Source of the DNA: Muscardinus avellanarius
Lineage: Eukaryota; Chordata; Mammalia; Rodentia; Gliridae
Direction of reading: 5' to 3'
Assembly (NCBI GenBank): GCA_963383645.1
Contig: OY726566.1
Location: 95,150,279-95,214,278 of the forward strand
DNA length: 64,000 bases
Shown here: positions 33,896-47,300 of the stretch, piece by piece
Numbering within the stretch: the first letter of the stretch is position 1
Layout of the letters: each line of letters begins with the position of its first letter
Position numbers and translations under genes: made by a program
Notes under the pieces: model-generated
What the model was told of the DNA's origin: nothing
Seen by the model: only the letters and a program-made list of their open reading frames with translations
Database searches by the model: none

Positions 33896-34448
33896 GTCTG
33901 AAATTTTCGTTTTTTTCACCCTTTGTACATACATTTCACTTTTAGGATAAGCAGTTACTCTATAAGGTAGACTGGATAGTAAACTATAACCAGGTTTTGT
34001 CACTGAATAGTGTATTCAATACTGTGAAAAAGTATTGGAGAAATGTCTCCAGAAGTCAGGCTCTTTCCTAAAATTAGCTTTTGCCTTTTTTCTTTTTTGC
34101 ATGTAAAAGGACAATATGATAATTTGCATTTGTTCCTTACAGATGTTAGTGAAATTTCTCAAAATAATCACCTGTCTGTATTTCTCATGAATATGACTAT
34201 ATTTCTTGTCCAGTTACATTTATATTCAAGTGACTGTCATCTGATAGTGCATTTTCCCTTTTCTAGCTAGTGATTAATTTAACCTAACACATAGAAGAGA
34301 TGGCTGAGGGGAAACGTCTTGAGTCCTGTAGAAGCAGAAAATTCATACTTAGTTCCTCGGTGTTGTATTGGTGCCCCACCCCCCTTTTTTTTCTTCTTAC
34401 AATAATATTTCCATGACTTTTAAAGATCTTTTAAAAAGTTTGGTCATT

Positions 34449-34869
34449 AGTAGGGCGTGGTGGCGCACGCTTGTAATCCCCGTGCATAGGAGGCGGAGAC
34501 AGGAGGATTGTGCAGGTTCGAAGCCAGCAGCTGGCTTAAGAGACCCTGTTCCCCCCCTCCCAAAAAAAAGCATAAAATAGGTCTGGGAGTGTAGCCCAGA
34601 GGTAGAAGGGCTTCCAGGAACCCTAGTACCACCAAAAAAAAAAAAAAAAAAATTGGGGTCATTAAAAAGTTCGTTGCTTTTGTGGTTTTTTGTGATACTG
34701 GGGATTGAACCCAGTGATGTTCTACCTTCAAACTGTACCCTCAGCCTTATGTTTTATTTTGAAACAAGGGCTCAATAAGTTGGTGAGGATTTTGCTAAGT
34801 TTCTGAGGCTGGCTGCGAATCTGCTGTCCTGTATCTTAGTTTCCCAGTCCTACACCACCATGCTCAGTT
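34449..34869. repeat. Two intergenic SINEs
   Basis: 34449-34653 (+) is a short-form copy flanked by ggtcatta-type repeats. 34685-34869 (-) is an older dimer. The stretch 33,896-34,448 is AT-rich intergenic sequence without recognised features. Confidence 0.85.
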
Positions 34870-34940
34870 AGCATTTTATTTTGAAATTGATTTACTGCCC
34901 ACCAGTTATAAACTTTAGTCTTTGGCTGGAAAACATCTTG

Positions 34941-35416
34941 TTAGTATGAAGAAGTCTTTTTTTTTTTTTTTTTTTTTTTTTTAGTACTGGGGATGGAACC
35001 CAGGGACATCCTCCTTCCTAGCTATACTCCTAGACCTATTTTTTATTCTTTATTTTGAAACAAGGTCTCACTGAGTTGCAGAGGGCCTCACTAAGTAGCT
35101 GAGACTATCCATGAACCTTGATCCTCCCGTCTCAGCCTCCCGAATGCTGGGATTACAAGCGTGCGCCACCATACCTGGCGAAGAAGTCTTTTTTGGGGGG
35201 GAGGCAATACTGGGGATTGAACCCAGTGACATTCTGCCCAAGGTACACCTCTAGCCCTGATTTTTATACTTTATTTTGAAACAGGGTCTCACTAAGTTGC
35301 AGAGGGCTTCACTAAGTAGCTGAGGCTAGCTATAAACCTGCGATCCTGCCTCAGCCTCCCAACTACCGGGATTATGAGCATGTACCGCCATGCCCGGCCT
35401 AGTATGCAGAAGTCTT
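34941..35416 (-). repeat. Two SINEs inserted successively at one target
   Basis: SINEs at about 34957-35179 and 35188-35399 are bounded by three copies of one target: tagtatgaagaagtctt (34942-34958), gaagaagtctt (35180-35190) and tagtatgcagaagtctt (35400-35416). The left SINE landed in the target duplication made by the right one. Confidence 0.85.
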
Positions 35417-35479
35417 AAAGGAAGGTGAATGAGTAACAGGATCCAAGATGCGGTCCTGGAGCCGGCTGCTCCACTGCTG

Positions 35480-35563
35480 AATTTTTTCCATTGGTGCTGG
35501 GATGAACCCAGGGCCTCACACATGCTAGGCAAATGCTTAGTCCCTAAGCTACATCCCCAGGCC
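35480..35563 (-). repeat. ID SINE monomer
   Basis: Inverted, it reads as ggatgtagcttagggactaa then gcatttgcctagcatgtgtg and aggccctgggttcatccc, close to the rodent ID consensus. Confidence 0.85.
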
Positions 35564-35739
35564 ACAGAAGATAATCTTTATTATGTAGAACTTAGGCCCC
35601 GCCCAGCAGTATCAGCAAAGTCCAAGGCATGGAACCTATTTTATAAACCTTTAGTATGAGCTCTCCCACAGGAGATAAAATTGGAGTTAAAATTTTGGAT
35701 CTGTTAAATACCAAAATCTCTTTTTCTCATCATTTCTTC

Positions 35740-36000
35740 TAGAAGTGCAGCCTCCGGAGCCGAAGCTGGGGCAGCGGAGAAGTGTGTGAGAGGAGGTGCA
35801 GGAAAGACTTCAGCTGCACTGTGCTGCTGACCAGACACCCTGCTGCTGTTTGATACCCGGCAGGGGCTAACACTCCAGAGAGGATAGCCTATGGGCTTTG
35901 TTACCTGGGGCACGGAGACAGGGTGTTGGGTCCAACTCCTGCACAACACCAGCTGGAACGCAGGGAGGAAACCAGGTTTAGATACTTTGTTTAAAAAAAA
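35740..36000. other. Unassigned GC-richer intergenic segment ending in an A run
   Basis: About 260 bases of unique, non-SINE sequence follow a ttcttctag and end in ten A residues near 35,993. It could be an exon-like or retrocopied fragment, but no frame looks protein-coding to me and no flanking duplication is evident. Confidence 0.3.
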
Positions 36001-36099
36001 AACGTGGCAAAACATAATAAATTTATTATTTTAATTTTTTAAGTTAATTAACTTATTGGGAATTGAGAAATCAGGCGGTATGTAACTTCTTCTTAGTCA

Positions 36100-36305
36100 A
36101 TTTTTGCCGTAATGGAGGTGGAACCTAGGGGCATTCTACCTCCGAGCTATCTCCCTAGCCCCAATTTTTTTAATTCTTTATTTTGAAACAGGGTCTCACC
36201 AAGTTGCAAAGGGCCTCACTAAGTAGCTGAGGCTGTCTGAGAACCTCGATCCTCCTGTCTCACTCCCAAATGCTGGTATTAAAGTGTGTACCACCATGTT
36301 CGGCT
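36100..36305 (-). repeat. B1-dID SINE
   Basis: An inverted dimer with aggtggaacctaggggcatt then tctacctccgagctatctcc and ending accaccatgttcggct. Confidence 0.87.
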
Positions 36306-36419
36306 TACTATAGTTTTGATAAATTGATAATAAAATTTTTTATTCTCTAAACTGTACAAGCTGTGACTATACAATCTAGCCTCTTCTAAATATTTGTGTT
36401 TTCATGACTTCTTTTGAAA

Positions 36420-36960
36420 AATTCTTAATTTTCAGAAGCATCAAAAGAAAAAAATACAATGAAACCATATACCTTTCACCTAGAATCACCAGTTATAAAC
36501 AATTTATTTGATCTCTTTCATATATATGTATATTGGCTTTCTTCTGTAAGCTATCATCATCATGACACTACCCCCTAAATATTGTGGCAAGAACATATTT
36601 TTCTTCCTAACCACAAAAAAAGACCACATTTAAGATATTTAACAGTTTTCTAATGTTCTATCCATATCCAAATTTCAATGGTCTCAAAAATGTACCTTAG
36701 AACTTTAAGATCCAATAAAGAATTATATTTAGTTATCTTTATTAAACAGTTCCTTACCCTTTTGGGGGAAGTAGGTGGCAACAATTTTTGTTGTTTTGGA
36801 AAGCTTCCATTACTATTTTCTTTTGATTATTCAGGTTAAATATTTCGGTCAGAATCAATTGTGCAGGTGATGTTGTGTCCTAAGTATCAGGAGGTATATA
36901 ACAATGTGATCCATGATATTGTCTGGTCACTTACTTGGTCAAGGTAATAGTCAACACTCA
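36420..36960. repeat. Ancient LINE-1 3'-end-like segment
   Basis: The run tatacctttcacctagaatc, then atcatcatgacactaccccc, then ccatatccaaatttcaatgg and gtgatgttgtgtcctaagta keeps the order of the 3' region of old mammalian L1M elements as I remember it. Orientation is not decided. The stretch 36,961-37,399 is unique sequence with a MIR-like patch. Confidence 0.6.
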
Positions 36961-37399
36961 TCTCAATGGAAAGAAGGACCTGGAAGAGACCTCCGAGAGC
37001 TCTGTCCACACTGATGCCGCATATCATCTTAATTGGTTCCCAAGTTCAACAAGGTAGCTGGTGCACATTTACAGACCGGACACGAACATAGAGGACTTAG
37101 GTAGTTGTTCCTGGCTACCAGGTGGTAACTTGGACCCAGCTGTGCCGGACGCCAAAGGCCTCCATCCTAACTCCTTAGGCACCTCCCCTCTATCATTGGT
37201 CCTCAAGGAGGCTGTATAGCAACACTCGTGGGCCTTTCCAAAAGCACACCCTCCCTCCCAGAGCCCATATGGGGTTAGGGTAGCTCGGGGCAGTGCAGCT
37301 GCACACCCAGGGAGACACGCTGCCTCATCTGGTCTTTAAGCCGGGGATCCTTATTCTAGCTGTGCATCAGAGTAGTTGGCGGGCCTGGGCAAACAAACA

Positions 37400-37800
37400 G
37401 ATTTCTGGATCACCGCCTAGGTCCCCAGATCGGGATGTTCCCGCCTCCCTGCCAGGCCAGGCTGGGATCTGGCACCTCCCTGGCCGGGTGCAGGCGGTGA
37501 GCGTGGCGCGTCCGCTAGGGGCGCCGAGAGCCGCTTCCGGGGGCGGGGCGTGACCCGGAAGTCGACGGCGGCTTCCGCCCTCGCGCGGGGCAGGCAGGCT
37601 CGCACCGGCCCGCGGAGCTGCAGCCGCCCTTCAGGCCCTCCTCGCCCTCCCCGCCGCCGCCATGCTCCAGTTCCTGGTGAGTGGCGCTGCCGAGGAGCGG
37701 GGCGCGGCCGGCCTTGGCCCGGCTCCTCCTGCCGTGGCCGGGGCCTGCGGTCTCCTTCCTCCTGCCAAGTCCCGTCGCCCCTGTTTATCTGCAGGCATCC
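37400..37800 (+). promoter_or_regulatory. STMP1: STMP1 CpG-island promoter and 5' UTR
   Basis: This GC-rich, CpG-dense block stands out from an AT-rich neighbourhood and surrounds the first coding exon. It contains a GGGCGGGGC Sp1-like box at 37541-37549, an ACCCGGAAGT ETS-like site at 37553-37562 and a reverse ETS-like CTTCCGG at 37534-37540. No TATA box is seen just upstream. This fits a TATA-less housekeeping promoter with transcription starting around 37,550-37,620 (inferred). Confidence 0.8.
37662..37676 (+). CDS. STMP1: STMP1 coding exon 1 (MLQFL)
   Basis: Only 15 coding bases lie between the ATG and the donor CTG|gtgagt. The 5' UTR lies upstream in the CpG island. Confidence 0.93.
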
Positions 37801-40800
37801 AAGTTCCTGAAACTTCGAGGCGTCGGGAGGCGCGTGCATCTCGGCCACCTGTTCTGTGCCCATTGTGTAATGTTCGCCTTAACCGTGGTCATTACAGGTC
37901 CTTCGGGCTTTTCATGCCCCCCCCCCAGGGCTCCCGCCCCCGGACCTAGGCGCAGACCCCATCCTTGACTTAGACACTGCTGGTTGGAGCTCTTCACTCC
38001 CACCCCTGTGGTCCTGGGGATTGGGCAGGGGCGTTCTCCCCCAGAGCTACACCCTCAGCCCTATTTTTTTTTATTTTGAAACATCGGCTCGGTAGGTTGC
38101 AGAGTGGCACTCTCAGTTGTTGAGGCTGGCCTCCAATCGGCGATCCCCCTGTCTCAGCCTCCCAAGTACTGGGATTATAGGCGTGCACCACCAAGTTCGG
38201 CTTGGTTGGCACTTTTGAAAATATCAGAGGGTTAGCAACAAAACTTACATTAGGAAAGCCACGTCATTAGGTCAGAGTGGGAAGCCTAGGGAACCCTCAT
38301 CAGACCTTTTATAGTTTTCAGACTTTGAGGAGTGAGTCAGACAGTGGTTTTCAGGTAGTCTTTCCCAAAATTATTTTAAAAATTTACTATGAGTAATTAC
38401 TATGAGTAAGCAGGTTATTTCCCATGGCTCCTTATTGGAGTTGAAAATGTGTTTCCTAGCAGGGCATGGTGGAGCATTGTGTAATGTTTCTGTAAACTCA
38501 GTCTTTGCGAGACTCCTGACCGGTGTTCTCTCATCGCCCCCCCCCCCCCCCCCCCCGTTCTCTAGCTTGCTTTTGTTGAGAGGAGTGGATGGCATTACTT
38601 TTCACAGTGATTCCACTTCGCAAATTATTCACTTACTCTGCTAACTTAGGCCAATCTCTTTGTTTTCAGTTTTGTCACTTATAAAAACACTGCACTTTGT
38701 AACCTAGTGCTTAAGAGGTTAAACTCCAGAATGGGCTCCTGAGTGTGGGCCCTTCCCTCTGTCAAACTCTGGTAGTCGGGCGTTTCTTTACATTGTAAGT
38801 GCTTTCGTTTCCACACTGGGAAATGGGACCTCACGCCATGGTTTTGTGGTGAGGATTGAAAAGGAGTTAGTATATTAGGTATTGAAAAACGTTGGAACTT
38901 ATTGAGGGCTCAGATGTTTTCACTTTCTCTTTGGTAAGTTTTCAGTTGAACTCTGATTTTGTTTCTTTGCTATGGGGGCTAGCTTCCCCCGGGAGAGTAG
39001 GTAACAGGGGAGGTTTGGAACTGATGGAACAGTCACAAGTTAAACATGTGTCCTGTCACCGCACCCTTTGGAGCCCTTGGAGATGTGTCCTCCTGTTGTT
39101 TCCTGGAGCGCCACTGGAAAACCACCACGCTGGATTGTGGCATTTATATTCCTTTCATTGTCCCTTTGTCCTGGAATTAAAATAATCCTCTGTCATCCCT
39201 GCTTCTACAATCTGTTCCTGGCTCACCTATGGTTATTATAAGGAAGCTTTCAAAGGGAAACCTAACACGTGACTGTGCTGTGGCTCCATGCACCCCGCCT
39301 GTGGTATTGTTACGGTTGTCGTGGGTTGCTCATCTTCCCTCTTGAGGTCCCCAGGACTTGATAACTCAAATCACCTCATCTTTAGCCCTCCTTTGGCCTT
39401 TCAGATCCCATATCTCAGTACTTCCCAAAATTCTTTTTCTTGTGTTTGTGTGTTACTGGGGGTGGAACCCAGGGGCTTTTCTACCTCCGGGCTATACTCC
39501 CAGACCTATTTTTATACTTTATTTGGAAACAGAGTCTCACTAAGTTGCTGAGAGCCTCACTAAGTAGCTGAGGCTGGTTTCGAACCTGTGCGATCCTCCT
39601 GTCTCAGCCTCCCAAGCTCTGGGATTACAAGCGTGCACCACCACGCCCAGCTCCCAATATTCTTTATAACATTCCAGAATTTTATTGGAAAACCAGAGTG
39701 AGGGTGATTTGCCCTGGGCGTTGGCTTTCTCGGGGCTCAGGGGGTCATATCTGGGTGCAGCAGTCGGGAAGCAGCTCTGTCTAATCTCTCCTGTTTGTGC
39801 TGGCTGCTCCCCTGGCCCTGGTCGCTGTTGCCCGCAGCTCAGTCCTCGGCCCCCTGTGCTTCTCTCTAGACCCACCTGTAGGGAGTGTTTCACCTCTGCA
39901 GACAGCTTCCAGAACTGCCTGGAGTCGTCTTCTCTGTCCGTTTCCTGATATCGAATGTCAGCATCTCGTCTGCCTCTGTCTCAGAAGACTCCACGTCTAG
40001 ACCCATCATTTTCCCTAACTCTTTTCTTCATCCTCTGCCCTGAATCTTCTCAATTTGAAATTGATTTCTTCCCTTCTCGTTGACCTGCTGTTGGCCTGGC
40101 ATGTACACTTACCTGCGGTGTGATCTCGCACAAGTTCTTCAGTTGCTCCGTGCCTCGGTTTCCCCAAACATCAAACCGGGCAGTAACGATACTTGCTGTG
40201 TAAGGTTGTGAAGAGCATGGTTCATTCGCAGGGAGTGTTGCATTGCCTGTGGTAAGCAGACATGTTACTTTGAAAACCAGTAAGTGTTCTCTGCTGACTC
40301 TATGAAAGTCGCCACCTTCTCCAAGCAGGTGGTTCTCACTCCACTCTCAGGCTAGCTGTACCAGCTCGCTGGTGTCGAATTTGAGTTAAGTCCACTATTA
40401 GGAGCCTTATTTGGGGACCTACAAGGCACTTAGTCAGTACTTTGAGACATTTCATTGAGAGTCAGCCATTCATGTTGGTAGGCCACGCCCGCAGATTCAG
40501 CCAACTGTGGATCAAAAATATTTTTTAAGAATCACATGTGTATTGAGCATATATGTATTTTTCTTATTCCTAAATAATAGAATGGAAGGGCAGCTTACAT
40601 TTTGTTAGGTATGATAACATCCAGAGATAATTTAAAGTTTACTGGAGGATGTGTATAGGAAGGGACTTGAGCATCTGCAGAGTTTGGTCAACTTGGGGGC
40701 CCCCGAACCCCCCCCCCCGTGAGTTTGATGACTGTTTGATTTCAGGTCTTCCTCTTTTGCCTCATTGCTACTCTCAGCCATATGATAATTTGAATGTCTG

Positions 40801-41274
40801 TATCAACTTCCTTGAGAACAGGCAAACCAGTTCTGCTGGTTACCTTCTCCAGGTTGTTGCTGGGTTTTCATGAATGTTTCGATTTAATTTACTAGTGCAA
40901 TTAAGGAATTAATAGCCTCCCCTTCCTTTTTCATTCATTCTCTAAGAGTATTGAATATATAATCTAGCTTCTTAAAAATGTGTTTTTCTCTAGTAGTAGT
41001 AGAAGGAATATGGGTTATATCAGCAGATTTTCGTTATAATGTAGAGAATTTGAAGCCGTTGTTAAACACATTGATAATGTTTTCTACTCAAGTTTACTAA
41101 GATGCAAAATACGGTGATTTGTTTTCATACCTCCTTGGAATTAGAGGTCTTCTGATTGTTTCTTCAGCTGAGTCTAAAATTGAGGAATAAAGTGGCCACT
41201 TTTTAAAATGTTAGATAATGTGTTTATGGTCTTCTTGTCAGTGGGGTGATTTTCTCATCTCAGACCATAAAGTA

Positions 41275-41319
<45 letters not shown>

Positions 41320-44300
41320 GTGGTATTAGGGGTGGAACCCAGGGGCCTTTCTATACTCTCAGACCTATTTTTTATACTTTATTTGGAAACAGGGTCTCAC
41401 TAAGTTGCTGAGGCTGGCTTCGAACCTGTGCGATCCTCCTGTCTCTGCTTCCCAAGCACGGGGATTACAAGCGTGCGCCACCACGCCTGACTCATAAATT
41501 ATTTTTATATATCCTTTTGAATGCTAGTTGCAGCTGTATTTACTAAATAGAATGAGTTTTTAGATTTCTTAAGCCCTTGTCGGTGCTCGGGCTTGGGTGT
41601 GTCGTTTTTTGAAAGTGCAGGTTGATGAGTCATAGTTGAGACTTGTCAGATACTTTGGCTCTTTCTCACAACTCTGAGCGAAGGCCAGGAGCCTTCTCCA
41701 GATAGACACAGTGGCTTGATTTGCTCTTCTGCAGACACGACTTGTACAAATGCTGACAAGAGCCAGCTGGCTTTGGAGTTGGCTTTGTTCCTTTTAAGAT
41801 ACGAGCTTCTCTGTGTTGACAGGTAAGGGGTTTTGACCTGTCCGTGTGTTAGAGAGATTGGCCTGACCAGGAGCATTCTCCTGGGGCTCTCACTCGGGGC
41901 CAGCCGTCTTCCTTTTTCACTTCTCACATCTTATTCTTTCTTAAATATTTGCCCAGTCAGGAGGGAAGCCTTGACGTTGTCTTCGATTTCCTCAGTTTCA
42001 TCCCAGATAGCTAACAGCATTTTAACTGTTTAACCAAATTAAATTTAACCAAATTTTAGTGATTATTACAGTTTTGAGATTGATAACTCACCCCTTTAAA
42101 ATGTCTAACTCAGTGGGGTTTTTTTAAATTATTATTTTTTTCAGTACTGAGGATGGAACTCAGGCATTCTACCTCTGAGCTACACTCCCAGCCCAATTTT
42201 TTTTTAATTATTTATTTTGAAACAGGGTCTCACTGAGTTGCAAAGGGCCTCACTAAGTAGCTGAGGCTGTCTGTGAACCGCGATCCTCCTGTCTCAGCCT
42301 CCCGAATGCTGGGATTACAAGCGTGCGCCACCACGCCCAGCTAACCCAGTGGTTTTTTATATGTTTACAATTGTACAGCTATTCCTGCTATCTCACTTTA
42401 TATCTATTGTCTCACATTCATTTCTCAATTCCACTCCCCAAACCTGGAACCTGGGCAACCACCAATTTATTTGGGGTCTATATGGAATTGTCTGTTATAG
42501 ATATTTCCTTTCAGTGGAATTATACACAGGATGGTCTCTGGGGGGAAGGTTCTGTGGATTGAACCTCTGAGCTGTACCCTTACTTTTTTTTTTTTTTTTT
42601 TTTTTTGCAGTACTGGAGATGGAACCCAGGGGCATTTTACCTCCAAGCTACACCCCCAGCCCTATTTTCCATTCTTTATTTTGAGACAGGGTCTCACTGA
42701 GTTGCAGAGGGCCTCACTAAGTAGCTGAGGCTGTCCTCAAACCGCGATCCTCCTGTCTCAGCCTCCCAAATGCTGGGATTACAAGCGTGTGACACCATGC
42801 CTGGCTCCTACCTTACTTTTTATTTTGAAACAAGGTCTCACTAAGCTGTGGAGGGCCTTGGTAAATTGCTGAGGCTGGCCTCAGACCTTGACTCTCCTGT
42901 CCCAGCCTCCCACATACTGAGATTACAGATGTTTGCCACCAAACCTGGCTACTCTGTGGTCTTTTCTGCTTGCCTTTCACAATTCCTTCCTGGATTGAAC
43001 TTAGAGATATTCTACCTCAGAGCTATACCCCAGCCCTATTTTTTATTCTTATTTTTGAAACAGGGTCTTGCTGGGTTGATGAGAGTCTTGGTGCTTCCTG
43101 AGGCTGTTCCTGAACCTGCGATTCTCTTGTCTCAGTTTCCCACAACTGAGATGGCAAGCACCACCACGCCCGGCTTTTCAGTGTTCACAGGGTTCGTCTA
43201 CGTGGTGGCACGAATCGGCGCTTCGTTCCTTTGCATGGCTAAATAATACTACCTCATGTAAACATACCACATTTTGTTAATCATTTTACCATGCACGTGT
43301 TAGTCGTTCTCAGCCCTTGGCTCTTGGGAGCGTCTTGCTAGCAGTGTTCCTGTGTAGGTGTCAGGTTCTGTGGGTGCTTCGGCCCTCGTAGGCAGGCCCC
43401 TCTCAGTGGGGTTGCTGCGTCATGTAGTGACCCTGTGCTCACCTTTCTGAGGAATAGCTGATGTGTTCCCGCAGAGGCTGCACCATCTTAGGGCAGTGTA
43501 GTGCCTCCAGTTTCATACACCCTCACCGACATTTGCTGTTCATTTTTTAATCAAAGCCATCCTTCTGGGTGTGGCATGGGGCTGGTTTCTCTAAGGACAA
43601 ATGATGTTAAACATCTTTTCATTTGCTTGTTGACCATTTGCATTTTCTTTGGAGAGACCCTTTCAAATGTTGTCCATTCTTAAATTGGGTTGTCTTTTTA
43701 ATCATTTAGTTGTAAAGAGTTTTTTTATTCTGGATACAAGTGCAATATCATATATGATTTACTGACCTACCCTCCCTCCCTCCCTCCCTTCCTTCCTTCC
43801 TTCCTTCCTTCTGCAGCACTGGGGATGGAACCCAGGGGCATTCTACCTCTGAGCTACACCCCCAACCCTATTTTTTATTCTTTATTTTGAAGCCATGTCT
43901 CACTGAGTTGCAAAGGGCCTCACTAAGTAGCTGAGGCTGGCCACCAACCCCGATTCTCTGGTCTCAGCCTCCTGAATGCTAGGATTACAAGGGTGAGTCA
44001 CCAAACTGGGGTTTGTTTGTTTGTTTTTCTCTTTTTCTTTCTTTCCTTTCTGTTGTTGTTTTAGTGGTAGTACTAAGGATTGAACCCAAGAGCATTCTAC
44101 CTCTGAGCTACACCCCCAGCCTTTTTTATTTTTTGTTTTGAAGCAGGGTCTTGCTAGGTTGCTGAGTCTTGCTAAGTTGTTGAAGCTGTTCTTGAACCTG
44201 TGATCCTTCTGTCTCAGCCTCCCAGGTACTGGGATTACAGGCATGCACCAGCTATGCATCATTATTTGTGCTTTTGATGTCATAATTAAGAAAAACATTG

Positions 44301-47300
44301 TCCAGGCCATGAAGATTTTATCCTGCTTCCTTCCTTTTTTTTTTTCTTTTCTTTTTTGTGGTCCTGAGGATTGAACCTAGGAGCTCTCTACCACCGAGTT
44401 ACACTCCCAACCCTTTTATCTTTTATTTTAAGACAGGGTTTGCTAAGTTGCCAGGGCTGGCCAGGAATTTGAGATCTTGCCTCAGCCTCCCGAGTAGCTG
44501 GGATTCCCAGCACGGGCCACTGCGCCCGGCTTTCTGTGTTTTCCCCCTAAGTTCCAGCTTTAGTGCTTGCCTTTAGGCCTTTGATTCATTTTGAGTTGAT
44601 TTTGCATATGATGTGACGTAACGAGCCAGTTTTGTTCTGTTGTCGAGAACCATTCCTTGAGAAGAGTGTTCTTTCCTCCTTGGATGCCTTAACACACTTG
44701 CTGCAGTCTAACCACTCAACTGTGATGTATTCCCGTGTTCTCCATTCTGTTCCGTCCATCACTGTTGATACTCAAGAAGAAAATCCACTCCTGTTTGCTT
44801 GCTGCCCGGTGCCTCCACACTGCTGTGGCTGCCTGGCGTCTGCACGCAGCGCTTTCTGAATGCAGCCGCCAGGTGGGCCCCGAGCAGAGCTGCCGGCCTC
44901 CGCCTGCTGCCGAGGTGACTGCTTCCCAGGCGCCCGCCGGCGGCCCTGCCCAGCTCTCAAGTCCTCTTCCCAACCAGGCCTGTCTCTACTCCAGCCGCCA
45001 CGCCCTCATCCTCCTCTGCCTTGCTTCTCCTGTCAGTTCCACTCCTCCCTCTTGGGGCAGTTTAAATTGACTGCTTCTCAGCATTTTCGAGCTGTGTTAA
45101 AGGCACAGCTTGGTGCAGGCGTCTCTCCGGGTGGTTTCTTCAGAGGCCCTCGGCACGCTGCCACCCAGTGCCCGACCCTGCTGTGGTGGGAGCGTCCCCA
45201 GCGGCCCCGTGCCGTTGCTGCGCGCCTGCTTCTGCGTAGCTTCTCTTCCTGTATGTATAGCACGTGTGTTCCCTAAGAGCAGTGACCATTTTAATTCTCT
45301 CACAGGGCCGAATATGAAGTTAATTTTAGTATGTGAGAGTCAACAATCTCTTAAAATATTTGGGGCCAGATACATCTTGGAAGTTGAATTTCTCTCAGTT
45401 TTTAGAAGGGTACTAAGCTGCATATAACTTGATACTTAACAACCCAGTAGAGCCTGGGATAGCACTTTGTAATCAACTACATTAAAGTTTCTGCTTTTAA
45501 ACATACTCTCCAGTGGGGTTGAGGGCAGGATCCTGTATTTAAGGATTTCTATTTCTATAGCGAAAATGATTATTCACGCTCAAGTGCGGCAAAGACTGCC
45601 GGGCGTGGTGGCGCACGCTTGTAATCCCCGCGCTTGGGAGGCAGAGACAGGAGGATCGCGCAGGTTCGAAGCCAGCCGCGTGCGCTGGCTTAGGAGACCC
45701 TGTTTCCAAATGAAAATGTAAAAATAGGTCTGGGAGTGTAGTCCGGAGGTAGAAGGGCTTCCAGGAACCCCAGTACCACCAAAAAAATAATAAATAAAGT
45801 GCGGCAAAGACTAAACAGTCACATAGTGTTCGAGGCAGAGGTGCTTTCGCTGCCTCTTCATTGGAGCCTGTTCCCCATGGATGCTAAGTGTCCTGCCATT
45901 AGACCCTGCGCCCAGAGGGTGCTAAGCTCGGGGCATGCCAGAGCTTCCTGTCCTCCTCTTGTTGTATATTTTACTTTTTGAGCGTGTGTAATTTAGGTTG
46001 TCCTGTGCTCCTTGTTCTGAATGTCTGTAGACAAGTCACTTTACAGTCCCGGGCCTCAAGTTCCTCTCTTGAAATATGAAGAGATTAAATTGTGAGAGAC
46101 TCTCCATTCTCTAAGATCGTATGATTCCACCGAGTTGGGGTGTGTGTGTGTGCATTTAATATAGGGTATTTTCTTCCTGAGCTACACCCCCAACCCATTT
46201 TTATTTTGAAACAGTCTCATTGAATTGCCGAGACTGGCCTCAAACCTGTGATCCTCCTGTCTCAGTCTCCCAAATACTGCGATTACAGGTTTGCACCACC
46301 ACATCCATCTTCAGCTAAGTATTTTTAATTGGTTTTTATTTGATGTAGAGAGGACTAGCACAACTGGCCTTAACTTTTCCTGTTCTATTCTTTCAGCTTG
46401 GATTTACTCTTGGCAACGTGGTTGGAATGTATCTGGCTCAGAACTATGACGTAAGTGGCATATTCACATCTGCCTTGATTCCACCTGCTTCATGGTGTTG
46501 TTGTTGTTGTTGAGGTGAAGTGTGCCTTCCAGCATAAATGAGATCCAAAAATCTGAGGAGTCCTGATTTTTGTAGGAAGCTTTTCTACTGTTTCAAAAAA
46601 GTCTAACTCATGGAAAGAGCTGTCCTTCATGTCACCACAAGAGGGCAAAATCCCATCAGGTTGGGCGTTTTCTGGATGATCCTAAGCTGTTCAGTAGTCT
46701 AGAACAGGGTTAAGTTAAATCTGTGGAAAATCATGTGATGAGTGAGTAAAGATTAATTGGATAATCTTTCCGTCCCCATACCCAGTAATAGCAGTGGCTG
46801 GCGAGTTTTGGAGATCCACGTAGTGGAACATGTTTGAAGGAGGACAGTTTGGTGAAATGGGGAATCATATAAACCTTACTTTACAGATGGGAAAACCAGG
46901 TGGTACCACCACCGAGGATGGGGATGCCAGACAAGCAAGGGAAACACAACAGCTTCAGATTTGCTTTGTAGTAAAGCGTTTCCCTTTGTCGGCTTTCCTG
47001 AGTCATCCGGTTTCTAGGCAGGGGCTTCATTACTTTTGTATTATATTATATGTACAACTTTTACTTGACACTGGACTTATGGTCAAAGTGGATACTCAAG
47101 ATCAAGAGTCAGGGTCTGGCTTTCGGAAAGGGAATATTGACTTAAAACTTGATATCTTTTATATGTAGTTATGAAGATAAGTACCACTATTGAGCAGGTC
47201 TCCGTAATATGAAAATAAAAACTTAAAGTAATTTATCCATGGAGGAAGAGAAGTAAAAGAATATTGTCTAGATAGAACCAAAATTGTAGTAATCCTTTTT

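Noticed and set aside
37417..37863. Arg/Pro-rich minus-strand open frame of 148 codons over the STMP1 promoter
   Set aside because: GC-rich CpG islands lack stop codons by composition. There is no evidence for a divergent protein-coding gene.
46830..47168. A 112-codon frame within STMP1 intron 2 as an alternative exon
   Set aside because: It has no flanking splice sites that keep the STMP1 frame and no resemblance to known proteins.
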